A program made the translations under genes and the position numbers. The notes under the pieces are model-generated. The model was not told the origin of the DNA. It ran no database searches and saw only the letters and a program-made list of their open reading frames with translations. Shown here in pieces: positions 37,249 to 46,970 of a stretch of 64,000 bases of DNA. The stretch's first letter is position 1. Each line of letters begins with the position of its first letter. This DNA comes from Hyphomicrobiales bacterium (GTDB lineage Bacteria; Pseudomonadota; Alphaproteobacteria; Rhizobiales; Rhizobiaceae): NCBI GenBank assembly GCA_900471515.1, contig UCFC01000019.1:124001-188000 (forward strand), read 5' to 3'.

Positions 37249-38151
37249 ATGAGCAAACAAGTCATCGTCATCACCGGCGCTTCCAGCGGTTTCGGCGCTC
37301 TTACCGCCCGCGCGCTCGCCAGGGCCGGCCACATCGTCTACGCCTCGATGCGCGAAACCGAAGGCCGCAACAAGCCGCAGGTCGAGGCCGTCGACGCCTT
37401 CTCCAGGGAAAACGGCGTCGATCTGAAGGCGGTCGAGCTGGATGTCGCTTCCGATGCCTCCGTCGAAACAGGCATCGCCAAGGTGATCGCCGCCGAGGGC
37501 CATATCGATACGATCATCCACAATGCCGGCCATATGTCCTTCGGTCCGGCGGAAGCCTTCACGCCGCAGCAATATGCGGAGCTTTTCGATATCAACGTGC
37601 TTTCGACGCAGCGCGTCAATCGCGCGGTGCTGCCACATCTGAGGAAGCAGGGCAGGGGCCTTGTCGTGTGGGTCTCGTCGTCGAGCACCCGCGGCGGCAC
37701 GCCTCCGTATCTCGCTCCCTATTTCGCTGCCAAGGCTGCGATGGATTCGCTTGCCGTCTCCTATGCCAGCGAGCTGACCCGCTGGGGCATCGAAACCGCG
37801 ATCATCGTTCCGGGCGCCTTCACCAAGGGTACGAACCACTTCGCCCATTCCGGCTCGCCTGCCGACACGGTCCGCGCCGCGGAATATAACGAAGGTCCCT
37901 ACAAGGGGTTGCCGGAACAGGCGCTCAAGGGGCTTGCTTCGCTCGAACCCGCCGATGCGGATGCCGCTTCCGTTGCGACAGCCATTGTCGAAGTGGTGAA
38001 CATGCCGTTCGGCAAGCGGCCGTTCCGCACCCATATCGATCCGTCGCAGGATGGTGCGGAAATCGTCAACGGCGTTGCCGACCGCGTCCGGGCCGAACTC
38101 TTCCGCCGCATCGGCATCGAGGACCTGCTGAAGCCCGTTGTCGGGAAATAA
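37249..38151 (+). CDS. SDR-family oxidoreductase
   Basis: A 300-residue SDR with TGASSGFG, HNAGHMSFG, a catalytic serine in WVSSSSTRGG and YFAAK. It has a longer C-terminus than the preceding SDR, with the PGAFTKGTNHFAHSG loop. AGGAACAGG precedes the start. Separated from the first SDR by a hairpin terminator, so it may have its own promoter. Substrate unknown. Confidence 0.87.
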   Translation: MSKQVIVITGASSGFGALTARALARAGHIVYASMRETEGRNKPQVEAVDAFSRENGVDLKAVELDVASDASVETGIAKVIAAEGHIDTIIHNAGHMSFGPAEAFTPQQYAELFDINVLSTQRVNRAVLPHLRKQGRGLVVWVSSSSTRGGTPPYLAPYFAAKAAMDSLAVSYASELTRWGIETAIIVPGAFTKGTNHFAHSGSPADTVRAAEYNEGPYKGLPEQALKGLASLEPADADAASVATAIVEVVNMPFGKRPFRTHIDPSQDGAEIVNGVADRVRAELFRRIGIEDLLKPVVGK

Positions 38152-38383
38152 CCGCCTGTCGCAAAGTTGTGAACGGTGTCTCGGCGTGCTGCCCCTTACT
38201 ATCCGGCTAAGCGCACCTATATCAGATTGGACGGAGGCGGACGGCAAGTTGCCGCCAGCCTCCCGACCTCCACTCCAGGGCCTGCCGCGCCTTTCCTGCG
38301 GTGCGACAGGCCTTCAGTTTCAGACATCAGATTAAGGCCCGTGACGGTTATCCCTCCCATCGCGGGCCGCTTTCTTTGGGCTT

Positions 38384-39295
38384 TCAGCGGGCGTTGAGCT
38401 TGGCGTCCGCCAGCAGTTTCACCAGCCAGTCGACGAAGACCCGAACCTTGTTGCTGAGGTGCCTGTTCGGCGGGTAGACGACGTAAAGCGGCAGCGATTC
38501 GCGCGTCCATTCCGTCAGAGTCTGGACCAGTTCGCCCTTCGCCAAGGGCTCGCGCGCCATGAAGATCGGGATCTGGGCGAGGCCGAGGCCGGTAAGCGCT
38601 GCCGTCATATAGGTACGGCTGTCGTTGACGGAGACGATGTAGCGCGGACTGACCTCGATGATCTCATTGCCCTTGCGGAACTCGAAAGGCACGGTGCGAT
38701 TGTTCTGGGCGCGGAAATAGTTGACGGAATAATGTTCCGTTTCAAGCTCTTCGGGCCGCTGCGGCAGGCCGAATTTCTCCACGTAAAGGGGGGCGGCGCA
38801 GGTGATCATTTCGATCTCCGAGACGCGCCTGGCGATCAGCGACTGGTCGGCCGGCGTGCCGGCGCGCAAGGCGCAGTCGACATTTTCGGCGAGATAATCG
38901 ACTGTGCGGTCACCAACGCCAAGGTCGATGCGGATATCCGGATAGCGCTGGTAGAAATCACAAAGCGCCGGCACGACAATGGAATCGGCAAAGGCGCCTG
39001 CCATCTCGACGCGCAGCCGTCCCGTCGGCAGGCTTTGGGAATTCGAAAGGCTGCCGTCCAGCTCCTCCAGTTCGGAAATGATCTGCGCTGCGCGTTCGTA
39101 ATAGAGGGCGCCATCCGTCGTCACCATGACGCGGCGCGTGGTTCGGTTGAGGAGCTTGGTGCGCAGATGCGCCTCCAGCCCCTGGATAAGATTTGTCACC
39201 GTCGCCTTGGGCATGGCGAGCATGTCGGCGGCGCGGGTGAAATTGCCCGTCTCCACCACGCGGATGAAGACACGCATTGCCGAGAGTTGATCCAT
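38384..39295 (-). CDS. LysR-family transcriptional regulator (next to efflux operon)
   Basis: A 303-residue LysR starting MDQLSAMRVFIRVVETGNF, with helix-turn-helix ADMLAMPKATVTNLIQGLE and an effector domain. The reading frame stays open far upstream to 40636, but that part is antisense to the hydrolase gene and has no family sequence, so the start is set at 39295. It diverges from the hydrolase-fold gene and RND operon across a 138-base gap that holds a nested palindrome, and probably controls them. Confidence 0.9.
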   Translation of the reverse strand: MDQLSAMRVFIRVVETGNFTRAADMLAMPKATVTNLIQGLEAHLRTKLLNRTTRRVMVTTDGALYYERAAQIISELEELDGSLSNSQSLPTGRLRVEMAGAFADSIVVPALCDFYQRYPDIRIDLGVGDRTVDYLAENVDCALRAGTPADQSLIARRVSEIEMITCAAPLYVEKFGLPQRPEELETEHYSVNYFRAQNNRTVPFEFRKGNEIIEVSPRYIVSVNDSRTYMTAALTGLGLAQIPIFMAREPLAKGELVQTLTEWTRESLPLYVVYPPNRHLSNKVRVFVDWLVKLLADAKLNAR

Positions 39296-39338
39296 CGGTT
39301 CACTTCCGCAGTTTGCGTTGCAACATTGTTCAGGATTC

Positions 39339-39372
39339 GGAATAGTGTTATCGCGATATCGCTTCTTATTCC
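39339..39372. promoter_or_regulatory. Nested palindrome between LysR gene and RND operon
   Basis: GGAATA (39339-39344) and TATTCC (39367-39372) flank the perfect 10-base palindrome GCGATATCGC (39353-39362), nearly concentric. The region is AT-rich and lies 44 bases upstream of the LysR start and about 60 bases before the hydrolase start. It is a good candidate for the LysR binding site. Confidence 0.5.
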
Positions 39373-39433
39373 CCGATTTGAATAACAATATCTTTTTGGC
39401 GCAAAATGCAAGAGACAGGCGTTGTCTGTCCCT

Positions 39434-40273
39434 ATGCCAGGCAGCGAAGAGATAGAGACGATGGTGCCCGAAATTAAGGACATGGTGCTGGAAAAGGTGG
39501 CCGCTGGCCCCGTTTCTGCGCGTGTCTATATGGGGGCCGATTTTGGCAAAGGCCCGCCGATCGTTCTCTACCTGCATGGCGGAGCCTTCCTCGACAGCGA
39601 CCCGAACGCCGATCGCCCGATTGCGGCGAGCCTTGCGAGGGCTGGTGCGATCGTGGTTTCCGCCGACTACAGCACGCTCTCCGGCAATGTCTTTCCGAAG
39701 GCGCTTGAAGTGTCCTTCTCGATCTTTTCCTACCTTGCCCTCAAGAAGGCCGGCCTTGGCGATCGCAAGTCGCTGCTGTTCGTCGCCGGGGAAGAGGCGG
39801 GTGGCAATGTCGCTGCCGGCGTTGCGCTGAAAGCACGCGACCAGATGCCGGATGCGCTGGACGGCCAGATCCTGCTTTCTCCGCTTCTCGATCCTTTCAT
39901 GGGTACATCCTCGATCCGCAAGGCGGACAAGATCGGCATGCGCCAGCGCTGGACGGAGGGCTGGAGCCACTATCTGAGCGGCGGCGGTTGCCATCCCTAT
40001 GCTGCGCCCTGCCTTTGCTCGCGGATTTCGGGTGTTGCACCCGCACTGATTTTTACGGCGGAGGACGATCCGCTGCATGACGAGACCCTCGGTTACGCCG
40101 CTCGCCTGAAGAAGGCAGGCGTTGGCGTGCGCCAGCATGTTCTTCCCGCCGGGACAGGCTGGCCTTCCATTTATGGCGGAAAATCTGAGGGAACTTCGAT
40201 CTGGCAGGACAACGTCAGCCGCCATTTCGGGGACTTCCTTCAGGATGTGAGCGTTCAGCCACAATTGCATTGA
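39434..40273 (+). CDS. Alpha/beta-hydrolase-fold protein lacking the catalytic serine
   Basis: A 279-residue protein of the hormone-sensitive-lipase-like fold. The oxyanion motif HGGAF is at residues 48-52, and TAEDDPLHDE at 208-217 holds the triad aspartate position. The nucleophile elbow, normally GDSAGG, reads GEEAGG (119-124), putting glutamate where serine should be, and the usual C-terminal HGF histidine is absent (AGTGWPS). It is therefore probably not an esterase and may bind a ligand. It precedes the RND operon by 46 bases. Starts at 39422 (TTG) or 39461 are possible. Confidence 0.78.
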   Translation: MPGSEEIETMVPEIKDMVLEKVAAGPVSARVYMGADFGKGPPIVLYLHGGAFLDSDPNADRPIAASLARAGAIVVSADYSTLSGNVFPKALEVSFSIFSYLALKKAGLGDRKSLLFVAGEEAGGNVAAGVALKARDQMPDALDGQILLSPLLDPFMGTSSIRKADKIGMRQRWTEGWSHYLSGGGCHPYAAPCLCSRISGVAPALIFTAEDDPLHDETLGYAARLKKAGVGVRQHVLPAGTGWPSIYGGKSEGTSIWQDNVSRHFGDFLQDVSVQPQLH

Positions 40274-40319
40274 CGACGAACTGATTTTTACGGCCGTTTG
40301 GGCCGCAAGGAGAGTACCA

Positions 40320-41510
40320 ATGACGTCCAAAAATAAGCGCTGGGCCCTTGTGGGCGCCGGCCTAGGCCTCGCTGCGTCCGTTTCGGCTGCGGCCATCTTT
40401 TTCGAACTGCCGATGAGCGCAACTGCCACGGCTGCCTCCGAACCTGCGCAGCCTCCGGCCGTGCCGGTGACAGTTGCCGTCGTCGCCAGCCGCGACGTGA
40501 CGAACTGGGAGAATTTCTCCGGTCGCCTGGAAGCCATCGACCGCGTGCAGATCCGCCCCCGCGTCGGCGGCGCCATCCAGTCGGTGCATTTCCGTGAAGG
40601 CGCGCTGGTGAAGCAGGGCGACCTGCTCTTCTCCATCGATCCGGCTCCCTATCAGGCGGCTGTTTCTCAGGCGCAGGGCCAGGTCGCTTCGGCCGAAGCC
40701 AAGGTCAGCCTGGCGCAGACCGAACTCGACCGCGGCCGCCGTCTCTCGGACAACCGGACGATTTCGCAGAGCGATCTCGACCAGCGCCAGAGCACGTTGG
40801 CCGAAGCCCAGGCGAGCCTGCGTTCGGCACAGGCAGCCCTGCAGTCCGCTCAGCTCGATCTCGACTATACGCAGGTGCGTGCTCCGGTTTCCGGCCGCAT
40901 CGGCAAGATCGAGGTGACGGTCGGCAACATTGTCGCGGCCGGTTCGGCCTCGCCGGAACTGACGACGCTGGTCTCCGTCGATCCGATCTACGCAAGCTTC
41001 AACGCAAGCGAAGAAATGGTCACGAAGGCGCTTTCGCAGCTTCCGGCAACCGACGCGGCACTGCCGGCTGTCGAGCAGATCCCGGTCGAGATCGGCACGC
41101 TCGCCGACGACGGCACGCCGATCAAGGGCAAGCTGCAGCTCGTCGATAACGAGGTGGATGCTGCCAGCGGCACGATTGCGGTGCGGGCGGTCTTCGACAA
41201 TCCCGGCGGCAAGCTGATCCCCGGCCAGTTCGTGCGCGTGCGCATGGGCCAGCCGAAGGCCGAGAACAAGATCGTCATCAGCGACCGCGCCGTCGGTACC
41301 GACCAGGACAAGAAGTTCGTCTTCGTCGTCGACGATGAGAACAAGGTCAACTACCGGCAGATCCAGCTCGGTTCCCTGTTCGACGGCCAGCGCGTGGTCG
41401 AAGGCGGCCTGAACGTCGGCGACAAGATCGTCGTCAACGGTCTGCAGCGCATCCGTCCGGGCGCGGTGGTCGCACCGCAGATGGAAGAGAAGGTCGCGAC
41501 CGCTCAGTAA
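40320..41510 (+). CDS. RND efflux membrane fusion protein (AcrA type)
   Basis: A 396-residue periplasmic adaptor. A basic N-terminus and hydrophobic segment (about residues 10-30) form the export signal. Lipoyl halves (IRPRVGGAIQSVHF and VRAPVSGRIGKIEV) flank the hairpin of coiled coils, and the C-terminus is complete. The start follows CAAGGAGAG. It is the second gene after the hydrolase-like protein and is followed by its RND partner. Confidence 0.94.
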   Translation: MTSKNKRWALVGAGLGLAASVSAAAIFFELPMSATATAASEPAQPPAVPVTVAVVASRDVTNWENFSGRLEAIDRVQIRPRVGGAIQSVHFREGALVKQGDLLFSIDPAPYQAAVSQAQGQVASAEAKVSLAQTELDRGRRLSDNRTISQSDLDQRQSTLAEAQASLRSAQAALQSAQLDLDYTQVRAPVSGRIGKIEVTVGNIVAAGSASPELTTLVSVDPIYASFNASEEMVTKALSQLPATDAALPAVEQIPVEIGTLADDGTPIKGKLQLVDNEVDAASGTIAVRAVFDNPGGKLIPGQFVRVRMGQPKAENKIVISDRAVGTDQDKKFVFVVDDENKVNYRQIQLGSLFDGQRVVEGGLNVGDKIVVNGLQRIRPGAVVAPQMEEKVATAQ

Positions 41511-41516
41511 AATCCA

Positions 41517-41573
41517 GCCTCCTTCCCTCGGGCAGGAGGCCGCCAACCCGACATGAAATGACCTGCCGGCAGG
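41517..41573 (+). repeat. Hairpin and palindrome between RND adaptor and pump genes
   Basis: GCCTCC/GGAGGC (41517-41540) and the perfect 12-base palindrome CCTGCCGGCAGG (41562-41573) lie in the 120-base gap between the adaptor and pump genes. No T-run follows. They may tune the ratio of adaptor to pump. No gene is present in the gap. Confidence 0.5.
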
Positions 41574-41630
41574 CCCTCGGGCGGCCGGAGAGGACTTTGC
41601 ATCCATGTTCACCCCGGAGAGGGCTTTAAA

Positions 41631-44600
41631 ATGAACATATCCAGATTCTTTGTCGACCGCCCGGTCTTTGCCGGTGTTCTTTCGGTCCTCATCGTGGTCG
41701 CCGGCCTGATCGGCCTCCGGGCGCTGCCGATCTCGGAATATCCCGAGGTCGTGCCGCCGTCGATCGTCGTGCGCGCCACCTATCCCGGCGCAAACCCGAC
41801 CGTCATTGCCGAAACGGTGGCGACACCGCTCGAAGAGCAGATCAACGGCGTCGAGGGCATGCTCTACATGTCCAGCCAGGCGACGTCGGACGGCGTTCTC
41901 AACGTCACCGTCACCTTCAAGCTCGGCACCGATCCGGACAAGGCCCAGCAGCTCGTGCAGAACCGCGTGTCGCAGGCCGAGCCGCGCCTGCCGGCGGAAG
42001 TGCGCGCGCTCGGCATCACCACGGTCAAGAGCTCGCCGGACTTCATCATGGTCGTCAACCTCGTCTCCGACGGGGAGAGCCATGACATCACCTATCTGCG
42101 CAACTATGCGACCTTGAACGTCAAGGACCGGCTCGCCCGCATCGCCGGCGTCGGCCAGGTGCAGGTTTTCGGCGCCGGCGACTATTCGATGCGCGTGTGG
42201 ATCGATCCGCAGAAGGCTGCCGAGCACAATCTTGCCGCCAGCGACATCAGCAATGCGATCAGCTCGCAGAACGTCCAGGCCGCAGCCGGCATCATCGGTG
42301 CCTCTCCCAGCCAGCCGGGCGTCGATCTGCAGCTCAACGTGAACGCCCAGGGCCGTCTGCGCACGCCGGAGGAATTCGGCAACATCATCGTCAAGACGGG
42401 CGCCAACGGCGAGATCACCCGCCTGCGCGACGTTGCCCGGATCGAGCTCGGTGCGGCCGACTATACGCTGCGCTCGCTGCTCGACGGCAAGCCGGCGGTC
42501 GCCGTCGCCGTCCTCCAGGCGCCGGGCTCGAACGCGATCGAGATCGCCGACAATGTCCGCGCCACCATGGACGACCTGCAGCAGGCCATGCCGACAGGCG
42601 TGAAATACGAGATCGTCTACGATACGACGAAGTTCGTGCGCGCCTCGATCGAGAAGGTCATCGACACGCTGCTCGAAGCCATCGCGCTCGTCGTTCTCGT
42701 CGTCATCCTGTTCCTGCAGACATGGCGTGCTTCGATCATCCCGCTGATCGCCGTTCCGGTATCCATCATCGGTACGTTCGCGGTCATGTATGTCTTCGGC
42801 TTCTCGATCAACGCGCTCAGCCTTTTCGGCCTTGTTCTGGCGATCGGTATCGTCGTGGACGACGCGATCGTCGTCGTCGAAAACGTCGAACGCAACATCG
42901 AGGCCGGGCTCAGCCCGCGCCAGGCGACATACAAGGCCATGAAGGAAGTGTCCGGACCGATCATCGCGATCGCGCTGGTGCTCGTCGCGGTCTTCGTGCC
43001 GCTCGCCTTCATCTCCGGCCTGTCGGGCCAGTTCTACCGCCAGTTCGCCCTGACGATCGCCATCTCGACGGTCATCTCGGCCTTCAACTCGCTGACGCTG
43101 TCGCCGGCGCTTGCCGCTCTTCTGCTGAAGGGCCATCACGCGCCGAAGGACTGGCTGACGCGGTTCATGGACGCGATCTTCGGCTGGTTCTTCCGCGGCT
43201 TCAACCGCGTCTTCGGTGCCGGCTCGAACTATTACGGCAAGGGTGTGGGCGGTCTCGTATCGCGCAAGAGCATCGTCATGGTGATCTACCTTGTGCTGGT
43301 CGGCGCGACATACAATATCTTCAATACGGTTCCCGGCGGCTTCGTGCCGTCGCAGGACAAGCAGTATCTGATCGGCTTTGCCCAGCTGCCGGATGCCGCC
43401 AGCCTCGACCGTACGGAAGACGTCATCAAGCGCATGACCGACATCGCCCTGAAGCAGCCGGGCGTTGCCAACGCGATCGCCTTCCCCGGCCTGTCGATCA
43501 ACGGCTTCACCAACTCGTCGAATGCCGGCATCGTCTTCGTGACGCTGAAGGATTTCGAGGAGCGCAAGACGCCTGATCTTTCGGGCGGGGCGATCGCCAT
43601 GGCCCTGAACCAGAAGTTCGGCGCCATCCAGGATGCCTTCATCGCCATGTTCCCGCCGCCGCCGGTCAACGGTCTCGGCACGACGGGCGGTTTCAAGCTG
43701 CAGATCGAGGACCGTGCGGGCCTGGGCAACCAGGCGCTCGACGAAGCGACCAAGGCCGTGCTTGCCAAGGCCTATCAGACGCCTGAACTGGCCGGCCTGT
43801 TCTCCAGCTTCCAGATCAACGTGCCGCAGCTCTATGCCGATCTCGACCGCGCCAAGGCCGAGCAGCTCGGGGTTTCCGTCACGGACGTCTTCCAGACGCT
43901 GCAGATCTATCTCGGCTCGCTCTATGTGAACGACTTCAACGCTTTCGGCCGCACCTACAGCGTGCGTGTGCAGGCCGATGCCAAGTTCCGCGCCCAGCCG
44001 GAAGATATCGGCCAGTTGAAGGTTCGCTCGGCATCGGGCCAGATGATCCCGCTCGCGGCTCTCCTGAAGGTGGATGCCAGCACCGGTCCGGAACGTGCGA
44101 ACCGTTACAACGGCTTCCTCGCTGCCGATATCAACGGCGGTCCGGCTCCGGGCTTCTCCTCCGGTCAGGCCCAGGCGGCGATCGAGAAAATCCTGCATGA
44201 GACGCTGCCGGCCGGCATCGACTTCGAGTGGACGGACCTGACCTACCAGCAGATCCTGGCCGGCAACTCCAGCGTCGTCGTCTTCCCGCTGGCGCTGCTG
44301 CTCGTCTTCCTGGTGCTTGCCGCCCAGTACGAGAGCCTGACGCTGCCGCTGGCGATCATCATGATCGTGCCGATGGGTGTTCTGGCCGCCTTGACCGGCG
44401 TCTGGCTCACCGGTGGAGACAACAACATCTTCACGCAGATCGGCCTCGTCGTCCTTGTCGGCCTGTCGGCCAAGAACGCGATCCTGATCGTGGAATTTGC
44501 CCGCGAACTGGAGTTCGAAGGCAGGACGCCGCGTGAAGCCGCGATCGAGGCCAGCCGCCTGCGCCTGCGCCCGATCCTGATGACCTCGATGGCCTTCATC

Positions 44601-44828
44601 ATGGGCGTCGTGCCGCTCGTCACCTCGACGGGTGCGGGTGCCGAAATGCGCGCCGCCATGGGTATCGCCGTCTTTTCGGGCATGATCGGCGTCACCTTCT
44701 TCGGCATCTTCATGACGCCGGTATTCTACGTGCTCCTGCGCCGGATGACGGGCAACCGTCCGCTCATCCAGCACAACGACAACCATCCGCAGGACGAGGA
44801 CGACCATATGAAGGTCGCTGCGGAGTAA
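41631..44828 (+). CDS. RND multidrug efflux transporter (AcrB type)
   Basis: A 1065-residue pump starting [18 protein letters not shown]. The TM4 aspartates occur in [17 protein letters not shown], and the large porter loops and C-terminal helices are complete. It is a paralogue of the pump at 26248. The operon with the adaptor and hydrolase-fold protein ends at a strong terminator 22 bases after the stop. A 1541-codon open frame on the other strand over this gene is a compositional artefact. Confidence 0.95.
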   Translation: MNISRFFVDRPVFAGVLSVLIVVAGLIGLRALPISEYPEVVPPSIVVRATYPGANPTVIAETVATPLEEQINGVEGMLYMSSQATSDGVLNVTVTFKLGTDPDKAQQLVQNRVSQAEPRLPAEVRALGITTVKSSPDFIMVVNLVSDGESHDITYLRNYATLNVKDRLARIAGVGQVQVFGAGDYSMRVWIDPQKAAEHNLAASDISNAISSQNVQAAAGIIGASPSQPGVDLQLNVNAQGRLRTPEEFGNIIVKTGANGEITRLRDVARIELGAADYTLRSLLDGKPAVAVAVLQAPGSNAIEIADNVRATMDDLQQAMPTGVKYEIVYDTTKFVRASIEKVIDTLLEAIALVVLVVILFLQTWRASIIPLIAVPVSIIGTFAVMYVFGFSINALSLFGLVLAIGIVVDDAIVVVENVERNIEAGLSPRQATYKAMKEVSGPIIAIALVLVAVFVPLAFISGLSGQFYRQFALTIAISTVISAFNSLTLSPALAALLLKGHHAPKDWLTRFMDAIFGWFFRGFNRVFGAGSNYYGKGVGGLVSRKSIVMVIYLVLVGATYNIFNTVPGGFVPSQDKQYLIGFAQLPDAASLDRTEDVIKRMTDIALKQPGVANAIAFPGLSINGFTNSSNAGIVFVTLKDFEERKTPDLSGGAIAMALNQKFGAIQDAFIAMFPPPPVNGLGTTGGFKLQIEDRAGLGNQALDEATKAVLAKAYQTPELAGLFSSFQINVPQLYADLDRAKAEQLGVSVTDVFQTLQIYLGSLYVNDFNAFGRTYSVRVQADAKFRAQPEDIGQLKVRSASGQMIPLAALLKVDASTGPERANRYNGFLAADINGGPAPGFSSGQAQAAIEKILHETLPAGIDFEWTDLTYQQILAGNSSVVVFPLALLLVFLVLAAQYESLTLPLAIIMIVPMGVLAALTGVWLTGGDNNIFTQIGLVVLVGLSAKNAILIVEFARELEFEGRTPREAAIEASRLRLRPILMTSMAFIMGVVPLVTSTGAGAEMRAAMGIAVFSGMIGVTFFGIFMTPVFYVLLRRMTGNRPLIQHNDNHPQDEDDHMKVAAE

Positions 44829-44849
44829 TCTCTCCTTTGTCGGGTAAAT

Positions 44850-44884
44850 CGGGCGGGGACTTCGGTCCTCGCCCGTTTCGTTTT
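44850..44884 (+). terminator. Strong intrinsic terminator with UUCG tetraloop after RND operon
   Basis: CGGGCGGGGAC (44850-44860), loop TTCG, and GTCCTCGCCCG (44865-44875) form an 11-bp stem with one G-T pair, closed by the very stable C(UUCG)G tetraloop. TTTCGTTTT follows. It is 22 bases after the pump stop. Confidence 0.88.
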
Positions 44885-45028
44885 CGGGCATGCGACAAAA
44901 ATGCGTTACGTTCATCAAAACGGTTGCATGCTGATGCGAGGGGGTTATCAAAGGCAGGCAACAGTTCGGGAGGGCCGGGTGATGCACGCATCGAAAGACG
45001 GCAGGAATGCCCGACCGGGAGGACGAAA

Positions 45029-46813
45029 ATGACCGACAGCAAGACCGCCAAGCGCCGCCTGCGTTCGCAGGACTGGTTCGACAATCCCGATCATATCGAC
45101 ATGACGGCTCTCTATCTGGAGCGCTTCATGAACTATGGCGTGACGCCGGAGGAGCTGCGGTCCGGCAAGCCGATCATCGGCATTGCCCAGAGCGGCAGCG
45201 ATCTGACGCCCTGCAACCGCGTCCATATCGAACTGGCCAAGCGCGTGCGCGACGGCATCCGCGACGCGGGCGGCATCCCGATCGAATTTCCGACCCATCC
45301 GATCTTCGAGAACTGCAAGCGCCCGACGGCAGCCCTCGACCGCAATCTTGCCTATCTCGGTCTCGTTGAAATCCTCTACGGCTATCCGCTTGACGGTGTC
45401 GTGCTGACGACCGGCTGCGACAAGACCACGCCGTCTGCGATCATGGCGGCCTCGACGGTCGATATTCCCGCAATCGTCCTGTCGGGCGGGCCGATGCTCG
45501 ACGGCTGGCATGAGGGAAAACTCGCCGGCTCCGGCATGGCGATCTGGCAGTCGCGGCGGAAGCTTGCGGCAGGCGAGATCGACGAAGAGGAATTCCTGCA
45601 GACGGCGCTCGATTCGGCCCCTTCCGTCGGCCATTGCAACACGATGGGCACGGCCTCGACGATGAATGCGCTCGCCGAGGCGCTCGGCCTGTCGCTGACG
45701 GGCTGCGGCAATATTCCGGCCGCCTATCGCGAGCGCGGCCAGATGGCCTATCGCACCGGCCGTCGCGCCGTGGAGATCGTGCTCGAAGACCTGAAGCCGT
45801 CGGATATCTTGACGCGCGAGGCCTTCCTCAATGCCATCAAGACCAATTCGGCGATCGGCGGCTCGACCAACGCCCAGCCGCATCTTGCCGCCATGGCGAA
45901 ACATGCCGGCGTCGAGCTGCATCCGGAAGACTGGCAGGTGCATGGTTTCGACATTCCGCTGCTCGCCAATGTGCAGCCGGCGGGCGCCTATCTCGGCGAG
46001 AAGTTCCACCGTGCCGGCGGCACGCCTGCCGTCATGTGGGAATTGCTGCAGGCCGGCAAGCTCAACGGCGACTGTCGCACCGTCACCGGCAAGACCATGC
46101 GGGAAAACCTCAAAGGGCGTGAAGCATGCGACCGCGACGTCATCAGGCCCTATGACGAGCCTCTGAAGGAGCGTGCGGGCTTCCTCGTCCTGAAGGGCAA
46201 TCTCTTCGATTTCGCCATCATGAAGATGAGCGTCGTATCGGAGGATTTCCGCAAGCGCTACCTGCAGGAGCCGGGCCGCGAAGGCGTGTTCGAAGGCAAG
46301 GCCGTCGTCTTCGACGGTTCGGAAGATTATCATAAGCGCATCAACGATCCGCAGCTCGGTATCGACGAAAACACGATCCTCGCCATCCGCGGCGCCGGCC
46401 CGCTCGGCTGGCCGGGCTCGGCAGAAGTCGTCAACATGCAGCCGCCGGACCACATCCTGAAGCGCGGCATCAACAGCCTGCCGACGATCGGCGACGGGCG
46501 CCAGTCCGGCACGTCGGACAGTCCTTCGATCCTCAATGCCTCGCCGGAAAGTGCAGCCGGCGGCGGGCTTGCGTGGCTGAGGACCGGCGACATCATCCGC
46601 ATCGACTTCAACAAGGGCCGCTGTGACATGCTGGTCGACGAGGCCGAGATCGAACGGCGCAAGGCCGAGGGAATCCCGCCGGTGCCCGCCGATGCGACGC
46701 CGTGGCAGCGCATCTACCGCAAGACGGTGACGCAGCTTTCCGACGGTGCGGTCATCGAAGGGGCGGCCGATTTCCGGCAGATCGCCAGCAATCCGCCAAG
46801 GCACAATCATTGA
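45029..46813 (+). CDS. IlvD/Edd-family sugar-acid dehydratase (L-arabinonate/D-xylonate dehydratase type)
   Basis: A 594-residue Fe-S dehydratase. Cluster cysteines are visible in [13 protein letters not shown] and GHCNTMG, and the core [13 protein letters not shown] is present. The overall pattern matches sugar-acid dehydratases such as the [2Fe-2S] L-arabinonate dehydratase of Rhizobium leguminosarum more than biosynthetic IlvD. It removes water from an aldonic acid to give a 2-keto-3-deoxy acid. ATG 45029 follows GGGAGGACG; an in-frame start at 44837 lies in the terminator zone. Exact sugar is uncertain. Confidence 0.87.
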   Translation: MTDSKTAKRRLRSQDWFDNPDHIDMTALYLERFMNYGVTPEELRSGKPIIGIAQSGSDLTPCNRVHIELAKRVRDGIRDAGGIPIEFPTHPIFENCKRPTAALDRNLAYLGLVEILYGYPLDGVVLTTGCDKTTPSAIMAASTVDIPAIVLSGGPMLDGWHEGKLAGSGMAIWQSRRKLAAGEIDEEEFLQTALDSAPSVGHCNTMGTASTMNALAEALGLSLTGCGNIPAAYRERGQMAYRTGRRAVEIVLEDLKPSDILTREAFLNAIKTNSAIGGSTNAQPHLAAMAKHAGVELHPEDWQVHGFDIPLLANVQPAGAYLGEKFHRAGGTPAVMWELLQAGKLNGDCRTVTGKTMRENLKGREACDRDVIRPYDEPLKERAGFLVLKGNLFDFAIMKMSVVSEDFRKRYLQEPGREGVFEGKAVVFDGSEDYHKRINDPQLGIDENTILAIRGAGPLGWPGSAEVVNMQPPDHILKRGINSLPTIGDGRQSGTSDSPSILNASPESAAGGGLAWLRTGDIIRIDFNKGRCDMLVDEAEIERRKAEGIPPVPADATPWQRIYRKTVTQLSDGAVIEGAADFRQIASNPPRHNH

Positions 46814-46859
46814 TTGAAGCGTTTGTTCGGCAAAAGAATACTGAGCGAAAAGGAGGCAG

Positions 46860-46902
46860 TCGTAACGAACAGTTCACCTAGTAACTAGTTCGGTACTTAC
46901 GA
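46860..46902. repeat. Imperfect dyad upstream of the GGDEF-EAL gene
   Basis: TCGTAA-CGAAC (46860-46870) pairs with GTTCG (46888-46892) and TTACGA (46897-46902), with a 4-base bulge. CTAGTAACTAG lies within the loop. It is in the 157-base gap between the dehydratase and the GGDEF-EAL gene and may be an operator. I saw no gene in the gap. Confidence 0.3.
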
Positions 46903-46970
46903 AAAGGCTTCATTAATGAGGGCTTGCGACTATATTATCAGTTTTTGCAGGCTTCCAAGGCTGAGACCAA

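Noticed and set aside
38335..38360. GGCCCG/CGGGCC repeat as a terminator after the second SDR gene
   Set aside because: Only a 6-base stem with a 21-base loop and interrupted T-run; too weak to call.
38384..40636. A 750-residue LysR with a long N-terminal extension
   Set aside because: The extension is antisense to the hydrolase-fold gene; the LysR start MDQLSAMRV at 39295 matches the family.
40362..44987. A 1541-codon open frame on the minus strand
   Set aside because: It is exactly antisense to the second RND adaptor and pump, its translation is rich in Arg/Asp/Glu with no domain, and such mirror frames are usual in GC-rich DNA.
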